Shown here piece after piece: positions 1 through 5,295 of a stretch of 5,395 nt of DNA. Source of the DNA: Inquilinus sp. (GTDB taxonomy: Bacteria > Pseudomonadota > Alphaproteobacteria > DSM-16000 > Inquilinaceae). The notes beneath the pieces are model-generated. The model did no database searches. It had not been told where the DNA came from and saw nothing but the letters and a program-made list of their open reading frames with translations. Every line of letters begins with the position of its first letter. Positions within the stretch are counted from its first letter, which is position 1. The stretch is taken from positions 1 to 5,395 of the forward strand of contig JABDIP010000540.1 of NCBI GenBank assembly GCA_013003675.1. The letters are read 5' to 3'. The translations under genes and the position numbers were made by a program.

Positions 1-1380
1 GGTCAGCAGGGCGCGGCCGGCGGCGTCGGGGGCGGCCAGCTCTTCCAGCAATTCGCCGTCGAGTTCGGCGTTGGTGGCGGGGCGGCGGTCGTTGGGAATC
101 GCCGCGTAACGGTCCGTCTGGGCGGCGCGGGCGGCGGCGACCCGGGCCGCGACCTCGGCCGTGCCCTCGGCCGGCGGCGGCAGCGAGAGGTCGGCCGGGC
201 TGACCGCCGGCACGTCGACATGCAGGTCGATGCGGTCGAAGACCGGGCCGGAGATCTTGGCCTGGTAATCGGCGGCGCAGCGCGGGGCGCGGCTGCAGGC
301 CAGCGCCGGGTCGTCGAGATGGCCGCAGCGGCACGGGTTCATCGCCGCGACCAGCTGCACCCGGGCCGGGTAGGTGACATGGGCGTTGGCCCGGGCGATG
401 ACGGCCCGGCCGCTCTCCATCGGCTGGCGCAGCGCCTCCAGCGTCGGCCGGGCGAATTCCGGCAGTTCGTCGAGGAACAGCACGCCGCGATGGGCGAGGG
501 AGATTTCCCCCGGCCGGGCCCTTAAACCGCCGCCGACCAGCGCCGGCAGCGAGGCGGAATGGTGCGGGTCGCGAAAGGGCCGGTTGCGCCGCAACCGCCC
601 GCCGTCCAGCAGCCCGGCGACCGAGTGGATCATCGACACTTCCAGCGCCTCGGCCGGCTCCAGCGGCGGCAGCAGGCCGGGCAGGCGGGCGGCCAGCATC
701 GACTTGCCCGCACCCGGCGGGCCGACCATCAGCAGATTGTGGCCGCCGGCCGCCGCCAGTTCCAGCGCCCGCTTGGCGGTCTCCTGGCCCTTGATGTCGC
801 GCAGATCGAGCGGCCGGTCGGCCGCCGCCTCGACCTTCGGCTCGGGGGTGCTGAGCACCTGGCTGCCCTTGAAATGGTTGATCAAGGCGAGCAGCGTCGG
901 CGGCGCCAGGATCGGGATGCGGCCGCCCTCATTCGCCGCCCAGGCCGCCTCCGCCCCGCAGGCGGCGGGGCAGATCAGGCCGAGTTCGCGGGCGGCGGCG
1001 TTCATGGCGGCGGGCAGCACCCCGGCGACGGCGCTGATCGCCCCGTCCAGCGCCAGTTCGCCGAGGGCGGTGTAGCCGGCGATCTCGGTCGCCGGCAGCA
1101 CGTCGAGCACGGTGAGCAGACCGAGCGCGATCGGCAGGTCGAAATGGCTCCCCTCCTTCAGCACGTCGGCCGGGGCCAGATTGACGGTGATGCGCCTGGG
1201 CGGCAGTGCCAGGCCGAGGGCGTGCAGGGCGGAACGCACCCGCTCGCGGCTTTCGCCGACCGCCTTGTCGGGCAGGCCGACCACGGTGAAGGCCGGCATG
1301 CCGCCGGTCACCTGCACCTGCACGTCGATCGGCAGCACCTCGATGCCCTGGAACGCCACCGTGTTGACCCGCGCAACCAA
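1..1380 (-). CDS. comM: ComM / YifB-family AAA+ ATPase (Mg-chelatase-like), C-terminus cut by window edge
   Basis: Reading from 1380 down to base 1 gives 460 residues with no stop; the family is about 500-515 residues, so roughly the last 50 are outside the window. Domains seen: an N-terminal ChlI-like domain (about 1-170) with GLPDKAVGESRERVRSAL at 35-52 and NLAPADVLKEGSHFDLPIAL at 66-85; a Mg-chelatase-type AAA+ core with Walker A GPPGAGKS at 220-227, RDPHHS at 270-275, Walker B LFLDE at 301-305 and sensor-1 Asn348; and the start of the C-terminal lid domain. Cys350, Cys352, Cys362 and Cys368 may bind zinc. The start is TTG at 1380-1378: it gives the usual family N-terminus MVARVNTVAFQG, and GGAG lies 10 bases upstream. 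In naturally competent bacteria ComM is a ring-shaped helicase that promotes branch migration during uptake of transforming DNA. It also occurs in species not known to be competent, where its job is unclear. It is divergent from the VOC gene. Confidence 0.96.
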   Translation of the reverse strand, partial: MVARVNTVAFQGIEVLPIDVQVQVTGGMPAFTVVGLPDKAVGESRERVRSALHALGLALPPRRITVNLAPADVLKEGSHFDLPIALGLLTVLDVLPATEIAGYTALGELALDGAISAVAGVLPAAMNAAARELGLICPAACGAEAAWAANEGGRIPILAPPTLLALINHFKGSQVLSTPEPKVEAAADRPLDLRDIKGQETAKRALELAAAGGHNLLMVGPPGAGKSMLAARLPGLLPPLEPAEALEVSMIHSVAGLLDGGRLRRNRPFRDPHHSASLPALVGGGLRARPGEISLAHRGVLFLDELPEFARPTLEALRQPMESGRAVIARANAHVTYPARVQLVAAMNPCRCGHLDDPALACSRAPRCAADYQAKISGPVFDRIDLHVDVPAVSPADLSLPPPAEGTAEVAARVAAARAAQTDRYAAIPNDRRPATNAELDGELLEELAAPDAAGRALLT

Positions 1381-1390
1381 GGATCGTCTG

Positions 1391-1394
1391 CTCC
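1391..1394 (-). promoter_or_regulatory. Ribosome binding site for comM TTG start
   Basis: On the minus strand GGAG lies 10 bases before the TTG codon at 1380-1378. The spacing is slightly long. It supports the non-ATG start together with the family N-terminal sequence; I see no ATG just upstream in this frame. Confidence 0.5.
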
Positions 1395-1416
1395 GCCCGA
1401 CCTTCGCCCGCAGAGA

Positions 1417-1438
1417 GGGTAGGGGCGGGCGCCGGGGG
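1417..1438 (+). other. Canonical G-quadruplex motif in the comM/VOC spacer
   Basis: Four guanine tracts on the plus strand, of 3, 4, 3 and 5 bases, are separated by loops of 2, 1 and 4 bases. This fits the standard pattern of four G-tracts of at least 3 with loops of 1-7. It lies 37 bases upstream of the comM start, on the strand that is template for comM. The motif is seen directly; whether it folds or acts is inference, since G-rich runs are common at this base composition. Confidence 0.45.
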
Positions 1439-1539
1439 CGGCAAGCGCCGGATGTGTGGCGGCCGGTATCACCACCACGGCACGAAGGGGCCGGCCCATT
1501 CCGATGACAGAGTCGGACAAGGCTCGCTGCCCGCGGCAT

Positions 1540-1558
1540 GAGCGGATTCCTACCGCTC
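1540..1558. repeat. Short inverted repeat in the comM/VOC spacer
   Basis: GAGCGG at 1540-1545 and CCGCTC at 1553-1558 form a perfect 6-bp inverted repeat around the 7-base centre ATTCCTA. It could be an operator or a small hairpin. It is not followed by a T-run, so it does not look like an intrinsic terminator. A repeat this short can also arise by chance. Confidence 0.3.
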
Positions 1559-1579
1559 TTCGCGCGGCGAAAAAACGGC

Positions 1580-1603
1580 CTTGGTGACTTGGTGCCTTGG
1601 TGG
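1580..1603 (+). repeat. Three perfect tandem CTTGGTGN octamers
   Basis: The units CTTGGTGA (1580-1587), CTTGGTGC (1588-1595) and CTTGGTGG (1596-1603) are identical except for the eighth base, and TGAA follows at 1604-1607. A six-A run precedes them at 1570-1575. The array lies wholly in non-coding DNA 53 bases before the chosen VOC start. From memory, similar period-8 CTTNGTGN arrays ending in GGTGAA occur between genes in many environmental genomes, but I could not verify this here. No function is assigned. Confidence 0.8.
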
Positions 1604-1644
1604 TGAAGATGGGGCCGCCGCCGGCATGTCGCCGGGGGCCGAAC

Positions 1645-1649
1645 GAGGG
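1645..1649 (+). promoter_or_regulatory. Ribosome binding site deciding the VOC gene GTG start
   Basis: GAGGG ends 7 bases before the GTG codon at 1657-1659. This well-placed Shine-Dalgarno sequence favours that start over the in-frame ATG at 1609 and TTG at 1597, which would add a non-family-like leader read through part of the tandem repeat. Confidence 0.65.
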
Positions 1650-1656
1650 TGGAACG

Positions 1657-2325
1657 GTGGCGGTCGAACTCGATCACGTGTTCATGTTTGTCAGCCCGGG
1701 CGCGCCGGAGGCGGTGGCGCTCTCGCGCATGGGGATGCGCCAGGCCTATTCGCGGCGGCATCCGGGGCAGGGCACCGCGAATGTCTGCTTCGCCTTCGAC
1801 AACGCCTACCTGGAACTCCTGTGGGCCGAGGATCCCGACGAGCTGGCCTCGCCGGCGGTTGCGCCGACCGGCCTGGCCGAGCGGGCCGACTGGCGCGCCT
1901 ATCGAGCCTCGCCCTTCGGCATCGCCGTGCGCACCTCCGAGACCGGGATACCGCTGCCTTTCGCGACCTGGGACTACGCGGCGCCGTTCCTGCCCGAGGG
2001 CGAGACCATCGCCGTCGCCAAGGCCAGCGAGGACCCCAAGCAGCCCTTCCTGTTCCGCTCGCCCGGCGACGAGCGGCCCGACCAGTGGCGGGATTTCCGC
2101 GCCGGGGCGCGGCAGCGGCCGATCGGCCTGGCGGAGATCATCGGCCTGCGCCTCGACTTCCCGCCGAGCGTGGAACCGGCGCCGGCCTTCGACGCGCTGG
2201 CCCGTCAAAGGCTGCTGACCGTCGCTTCCTCCGGCGTCGGCCCGCGGATGACCCTGACCCTGAGCCGTACCAAGGACGCGCCGCCGAAGCGCCTGATCCT
2301 GCCGGATATGAGCCTGGTGGAGTAG
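1657..2325 (+). CDS. VOC/glyoxalase-fold protein, substrate unknown
   Basis: A 222-residue protein starting at GTG. It opens with VELDHVFMFV at 3-12, the typical first strand of a vicinal-oxygen-chelate module, with His7 in the usual first metal-ligand position. Tyr51-Leu-Glu-Leu-Leu-Trp56 at the end of the first module carries Glu53, a candidate second ligand. The middle (about 90-150) is rich in Pro, Asp and Arg. The C-terminal third (IGLRLDFPP, then LTVASSGVGPRMTLTLSR) looks like a second, degenerate set of strands. The length and layout fit the glyoxalase-like domain proteins found in many proteobacteria. VOC proteins include glyoxalases, dioxygenases and antibiotic-binding proteins, and nothing here tells which. 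There is no signal peptide, so it is probably cytoplasmic. It stands alone: divergent from comM, and its stop is 9 bases from the convergent gshB stop. Confidence 0.82.
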   Translation: MAVELDHVFMFVSPGAPEAVALSRMGMRQAYSRRHPGQGTANVCFAFDNAYLELLWAEDPDELASPAVAPTGLAERADWRAYRASPFGIAVRTSETGIPLPFATWDYAAPFLPEGETIAVAKASEDPKQPFLFRSPGDERPDQWRDFRAGARQRPIGLAEIIGLRLDFPPSVEPAPAFDALARQRLLTVASSGVGPRMTLTLSRTKDAPPKRLILPDMSLVE

Positions 2326-2341
2326 GGCCGGAGCCTACTCC
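2319..2341. terminator. Hairpin holding both convergent stop codons (possible bidirectional terminator)
   Basis: GGAGTAGG at 2319-2326 and CCTACTCC at 2334-2341 form a perfect 8-bp stem around a 7-base loop. The left arm contains the TAG stop of the VOC gene and the right arm the TAG stop of gshB. Its position between convergent genes suits a shared terminator, but neither side has a clear T-run, so intrinsic termination is uncertain. The symmetry partly follows from both genes ending in GAG-TAG. Confidence 0.4.
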
Positions 2342-3288
2342 GCGACGCGGCTGATCCGGCCCTCGATGGCGTTCCAGATGTCGGCCTCGATCTTCACACC
2401 GTCGAGGCGGTTGATCTCGTGGATGCCGGTCGGCGAGGTGACGTTGATCTCGGTGATGCAGTCGCCGATCACGTCGATGCCGACGAAGATCAGGCCGCGT
2501 TCCTTGAGGGTCGGACCGATGGCGGCGCAGATGTCGCGCTCGCGCGCCGTCAGGGTCGTCTTCAGCGCCTTGCCGCCGGCGTGAAAATTGGCCCGGGCCT
2601 CGCCGGCCGGAGGCAGGCGGGTCACGCCGCCGACGGCGATGCCGTCGACCAGGATGATGCGCTTGTCGCCGTCGCGGATCGCCGGCAGGTATTTCTGCAC
2701 GATCACCGGCTCGCGGTAGATCTGGGTGAACATCTCCAGCAGCGCGTTCAGGTTTTCGTCGTCCGGCGTGACATGGAAGACGCCGGCACCGCCATTGCCG
2801 AACAGCGGCTTGACGATGATGTCCTTCATCTCGCGGCGGAAGGCCAGGATCTCCTCGCGATGGGCGGAAATCAGCGTCGGCGGCATCAGCTCCGGGAAAT
2901 GGGTGACGAACAGCTTTTCCGGCGCGTTCCGGACATGAGCCGGGTCGTTCACCACCAGCGTCCCGGGATGCACGTGCTCGAGCAGGTGGGTGGCGGTGAT
3001 GTAGGCCATGTCGAAGGGCGGGTCCTGGCGCATCAGCACGACGTCGACGGCGGCGAGGTCGAGCCGTTCCGGCGCCCCCAGCGTGGCGTGGTCGCCCTGC
3101 ACCGCGCGCACCGTCAGCGGCCGTGCCTGGGCGTAGACCCGGCCGTGGTTGAACGACAGGTGCTGCGGCAGATAGTGCCACAGGGCATGGCCGCGGTTCT
3201 GCGCCTCCAGCGCCAGGGCGAAGGTGCTGTCGGCGGCGATGTCGATCGTCTCGACCGGATCCATCTGGATCGCGACGGCCAGGCTCAT
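2335..3288 (-). CDS. gshB: Glutathione synthetase
   Basis: A 317-residue protein, close to the 315 of E. coli GshB. It joins gamma-glutamylcysteine and glycine with ATP, the second and last step of glutathione synthesis, in the cytoplasm. Family motifs run in order: VAIQMDP at 5-11, the N-domain signature MRQDPPFD at 86-93, the ATP-grasp glycine-rich segment VKPLFGNGGAGVF near 160-171, KYLPAIRDGDKRIILVDG near 200, RLPPAGEARANFHAGG near 230-245, GPTLKERGLIFVGID, and the C-terminal metal/substrate segment EINVTSPTG at 280-288. The start is ATG at 3288-3286, with GAGG 9 bases upstream. An in-frame ATG at 3330 would add 14 residues without family similarity or a ribosome site. It lies 115 bases after the sirB1-like gene, so it may be cotranscribed or have its own promoter in that gap. 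Confidence 0.98.
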   Translation of the reverse strand: MSLAVAIQMDPVETIDIAADSTFALALEAQNRGHALWHYLPQHLSFNHGRVYAQARPLTVRAVQGDHATLGAPERLDLAAVDVVLMRQDPPFDMAYITATHLLEHVHPGTLVVNDPAHVRNAPEKLFVTHFPELMPPTLISAHREEILAFRREMKDIIVKPLFGNGGAGVFHVTPDDENLNALLEMFTQIYREPVIVQKYLPAIRDGDKRIILVDGIAVGGVTRLPPAGEARANFHAGGKALKTTLTARERDICAAIGPTLKERGLIFVGIDVIGDCITEINVTSPTGIHEINRLDGVKIEADIWNAIEGRISRVAE

Positions 3289-3297
3289 CGGGGTCGA

Positions 3298-3301
3298 CCT
3301 C
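3298..3301 (-). promoter_or_regulatory. Ribosome binding site for gshB
   Basis: GAGG on the minus strand lies 9 bases before the ATG at 3288-3286. It decides that start over the upstream in-frame ATG at 3330-3328, which sits at the foot of a hairpin with no Shine-Dalgarno sequence in front. Confidence 0.55.
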
Positions 3302-3330
3302 GGCGTGGGGTGAGCGGAACGCCGACTCAT

Positions 3331-3359
3331 AGCGCGGCCCGCGGCGCGGGGCCAGCGCT
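3331..3359 (-). terminator. GC-rich hairpin between sirB1-like gene and gshB
   Basis: The outer arms AGCGC (3331-3335) and GCGCT (3355-3359) pair, followed inward by GGCCC (3336-3340) with GGGCC (3349-3353) and GC (3341-3342) with GC (3346-3347). This makes a 12-bp stem with one unpaired base each at 3354 and 3348 and a 3-base loop. Such stability suggests a transcript structure: an attenuating terminator, a processing site, or an mRNA end that protects the upstream message. No T-run follows on either strand, so a standard intrinsic terminator is not shown. Confidence 0.35.
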
Positions 3360-3403
3360 CTCGGGTGGGGGAGCGGGCCGGAGCCGTCTGAACGGTAAAT
3401 GCG

Positions 3404-4279
3404 TTAGTTGAGCCGGGCCTTGAGTTGCTGGACCAGGGTGGCGGCTTCGTGGCGGACCCGGTCGCCGTCGGCGTTGGCGATGAAGCGGTCGAGGGCCTCG
3501 ATTGCCGCGTCGTATTGGCCGAGCCGGGCCCGCATCAGCCCCGCCTCCCGCCATAGATGGGCTTCGCGCGGGGCCAGGGTCAGCATGGTGTCGAGCACCC
3601 GGACGGCCGCCTCAAACCGGCCCTCCGTCGCATGCCGGGTCTTGAGATTGTTCTGCAGGCGCAACAGGACCGCCCGGTTGCCGACCGGCGCGTAGTGTTC
3701 GGGCGACAGTTCCTCGTCCTGGCCCATGAAGGTCTTCAGCAGGCCGCGCAGCTCGGCCGGTCCACGCATCTGGCCGCCGTCGAACGGATCGAGGATCGCC
3801 CGTTCGCCATCTCGGTCGAGGCGGATCAGGAAATGGCCCGGGAAGTTCAGGCCGGCGCATTCCCAGCCCTGGGCACGGGCGATATGGATGTAGAGGATGC
3901 CAAGCGCCACCGGCAGGCCCTTGCGGCGGTCGATCACCCGCATCAGGTTGGCGTTCTGCAAATCCTCATAGGTGACCTGATCGCCGTGATAGCCATAGCG
4001 GTCGAACAGGACGGCCCGCAGTACCTCGGCCGGTCCCTCGACGCCAGCGCCGACCCCGCGCGCCGCTTCGCCGACCTCGTCGACCAGACGGGCCAGGTGG
4101 GAACGGTACCAGCCGAGCCGGGTGCGCCGCTCCAGCGCCGCCAGGGCGAGGGCGGTGTCGACCAGATCGATCGCCGAATCCGCCGCCGCGCCGGCCCGGC
4201 GCAGGACCGCGCGCAGATCGTCGTCCGGATTCATCGCCCCGCCGCCTTGGATCGGAGCGGGCGCGGGACCAGCGCTCAT
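3404..4279 (-). CDS. sirB1: SirB1-family transglutaminase-like protein with TPR region
   Basis: A 291-residue protein matching the SirB1/YchA family. The N-terminal 30-100 region is helical (LALAALERRTRLGWYRSHL at 44-62). The transglutaminase-like core follows: NANLMRVIDRRKGLPVALGILY at 109-130, PGHF at 147-150 (His149) and DPFDGG at 164-169 (Asp164). A TPR-like C-terminus covers about 200-290, with RFEAAVRVLDTMLTLAPREAHLW and the next helix pair GQYDAAIEALDRFI. The family's biochemical function is not established. A His and an Asp are in place as in transglutaminases, but the segment where a catalytic Cys would be expected reads GLPVALG, so it probably does not act as a thiol enzyme and may bind partners instead. 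There is no signal peptide. The start overlaps the dolP-like stop in ATGA and has a near-perfect Shine-Dalgarno, so the two genes are translationally coupled. An in-frame ATG at 4234 is a weaker alternative. Confidence 0.92.
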   Translation of the reverse strand: MSAGPAPAPIQGGGAMNPDDDLRAVLRRAGAAADSAIDLVDTALALAALERRTRLGWYRSHLARLVDEVGEAARGVGAGVEGPAEVLRAVLFDRYGYHGDQVTYEDLQNANLMRVIDRRKGLPVALGILYIHIARAQGWECAGLNFPGHFLIRLDRDGERAILDPFDGGQMRGPAELRGLLKTFMGQDEELSPEHYAPVGNRAVLLRLQNNLKTRHATEGRFEAAVRVLDTMLTLAPREAHLWREAGLMRARLGQYDAAIEALDRFIANADGDRVRHEAATLVQQLKARLN

Positions 4280-4875
4280 CCGACCACCTCCTTCACCCTG
4301 ACATAGTCGACAACGCGGCGGACATAGGGGATTTGCCGCGCATGATCGATCACCCGGTCGAGTTCCGCCTGGTCCTGGGCGATGCCCATCAGGAAGACGG
4401 TGCCGGCCTCGGTGACCACGGTGAAGTTGATAGAGCGAACCGCCCGGTCGAGCAGCAGCCGCGTCTTGACCTGACCGGTGATGGCCGTGTCGCGCGCATA
4501 TTGCCCGGCACCGCCGGTGCCGCCGGCGACCTCGATCTCGTTGATCACCTCGCGCACGCCCTCGACCTGCCAGGCGATGCGAATCGCGTCCAGGCGCTGC
4601 TCCGGCCGCTCGACGGTGCCGGTCACCAGCACCACCCCCTCATTGACCCGGCTCGACAGCGCCCCGGCCAAAGCCGGGTCGGCGCGAAACCATTCGCGGT
4701 TGAGCGCCAGGGAAATGCCGGTATCGTCGGCCACGGTGGCGACCTCGCGCTCCTCCGCCGCGATCACCGCCCCGGTGGCACCGACGCCGGCGACGAACAC
4801 CGGGGCGGCGCAGCCGGCGAGCAGCGGCAACATCAGCAAAGCAGTCACTCCGGCGACCCGCATCCGCGACCTCAC
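4276..4875 (-). CDS. dolP: Two-BON-domain outer-membrane lipoprotein, DolP (YraP)-like
   Basis: A 199-residue lipoprotein. The N-terminus has basic residues and a hydrophobic stretch ending in the lipobox L19-A-G-C22; the residue after Cys22 is Ala, not Asp, so outer-membrane sorting is expected. BON domain 1 covers about 50-118 (NEGVVLVTGTVERPEQR, then EGVREVINEIEV). BON domain 2 covers about 127-196 (TAITGQVKTRLLLD, then TEAGTVFLMGIAQ and VRRVVDYVRV). The second domain is strikingly like E. coli DolP (ITTKVRSQLL, TENGEVFLMGL), and the length is close to its 191 residues. DolP binds anionic phospholipid and supports outer-membrane integrity and assembly; I infer the same role. The start is GTG at 4875-4873, with GGGGAG 7 bases upstream. 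An ATG at 4863 with GAGG 6 bases upstream is possible and would keep the lipobox. It follows yraN by 12 bases and overlaps the next gene by 4, so it is the middle of an operon. Confidence 0.93.
   Translation of the reverse strand: MRSRMRVAGVTALLMLPLLAGCAAPVFVAGVGATGAVIAAEEREVATVADDTGISLALNREWFRADPALAGALSSRVNEGVVLVTGTVERPEQRLDAIRIAWQVEGVREVINEIEVAGGTGGAGQYARDTAITGQVKTRLLLDRAVRSINFTVVTEAGTVFLMGIAQDQAELDRVIDHARQIPYVRRVVDYVRVKEVVG
4285..4293 (-). promoter_or_regulatory. Near-perfect Shine-Dalgarno inside the dolP-like gene for sirB1
   Basis: AAGGAGGTG on the minus strand lies inside the last codons of the dolP-like gene (encoding KEV of its C-terminus). Its GGAGG core is 7 bases before the ATG at 4279. 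It fixes the sirB1-like start and implies strong, coupled re-initiation at the ATGA overlap. Confidence 0.8.
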
Positions 4876-4882
4876 GCAACGT

Positions 4883-4888
4883 CTCCCC
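4883..4888 (-). promoter_or_regulatory. Ribosome binding site for the dolP-like gene, sharing bases with the yraN stop
   Basis: GGGGAG on the minus strand lies 7 bases before the GTG start at 4875-4873. Its first G is the last base of the yraN TAG stop (4890-4888), so a ribosome ending on yraN sits on the next gene's loading site. Confidence 0.6.
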
Positions 4889-5295
4889 TACCAGGATCCC
4901 AGCCCGCGGGCGCCCGAATCGGGCCGCCACGCATCGGCGATATGGCATGGCCAGCGCCACGGCGCCACCAGCATCACGTCGAAACGCAAACTGTCCGGCG
5001 AATGCGGCACAATTCCGGCGCCGCTGCCGGCAAGGAAATGCAAGGCCGCTCGTTCGACCCGGGCGCGTTGGCGGGCGCCGAGCGATTCGGCGGCAAGGCC
5101 GGTGTCGGCGCGCGCCTTCACCTCCACCGCCACCAGCGCGCCGCCGCGCCGGGCGATGATGTCGACCTCGCCGGCCGGGCATCGGTAGCGTCGGGCGACG
5201 ATACGGTACCCCTTGAGGGCGAGGACCAGGGCGCAGAGCGATTCGGCGCGGCGGCCGCGGTTCTCGGCCCGGCGCCAGTCCACCCTAGCCCGCAT
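4888..5295 (-). CDS. yraN: YraN family (UPF0102) endonuclease-like protein
   Basis: A 135-residue protein, a little over the usual 115-130. It carries the UPF0102 signature: RRAES with Glu18, then GEVDIIARRGGALVAVEVKAR at 42-62, giving the acidic/lysine set Glu43, Asp45, Glu58 and Lys60 of a restriction-endonuclease-like (PD-(D/E)xK) fold. RFDVMLV near residues 104-110 is the usual last strand. The family's cellular role is not established; a structure-specific nuclease is the common guess. The start is ATG at 5295-5293. An in-frame TGA at 5301-5299 blocks any longer form, and the ribosome site is weak (GGTGAG very close to the start), so translation may be coupled to an upstream gene. GTG at 5283 is an alternative. 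It is first in the readable operon, 12 bases before the dolP-like gene, recalling yraN-diaA-yraP of E. coli. Confidence 0.94.
   Translation of the reverse strand: MRARVDWRRAENRGRRAESLCALVLALKGYRIVARRYRCPAGEVDIIARRGGALVAVEVKARADTGLAAESLGARQRARVERAALHFLAGSGAGIVPHSPDSLRFDVMLVAPWRWPCHIADAWRPDSGARGLGSW

Noticed and set aside
559..1422. Plus-strand open frame (287 codons) opposite comM
   Set aside because: The minus strand encodes a complete run of ComM motifs; this frame is Gln/Arg/Gly-rich shadow sequence.
1500..1517. TCCGA...TCGGA inverted repeat in the comM/VOC spacer
   Set aside because: Only 5 bp around an 8-base centre; too likely by chance.
1597..1656. Longer N-terminus for the VOC protein from TTG 1597 or ATG 1609
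   Set aside because: The added 16-20 residues lack family similarity, begin in or just after the tandem repeat and have no good ribosome site, whereas GAGGG lies 7 bases before GTG 1657.
1381..1656. Sigma-70-type promoters for comM and the VOC gene
   Set aside because: Divergent promoters must lie here or nearby, but I could not find a convincing -35/-10 pair at proper spacing on either strand.
3289..3330. Longer gshB start at ATG 3330-3328
   Set aside because: The extra 14 residues are not family-like, and the codon abuts a hairpin with no Shine-Dalgarno in front.
2419..3411. Long plus-strand open frame (330 codons) opposite gshB
   Set aside because: It lies antisense to nearly all of gshB, which has every family motif; its own translation is low-complexity and Arg/Val/Asp-rich.
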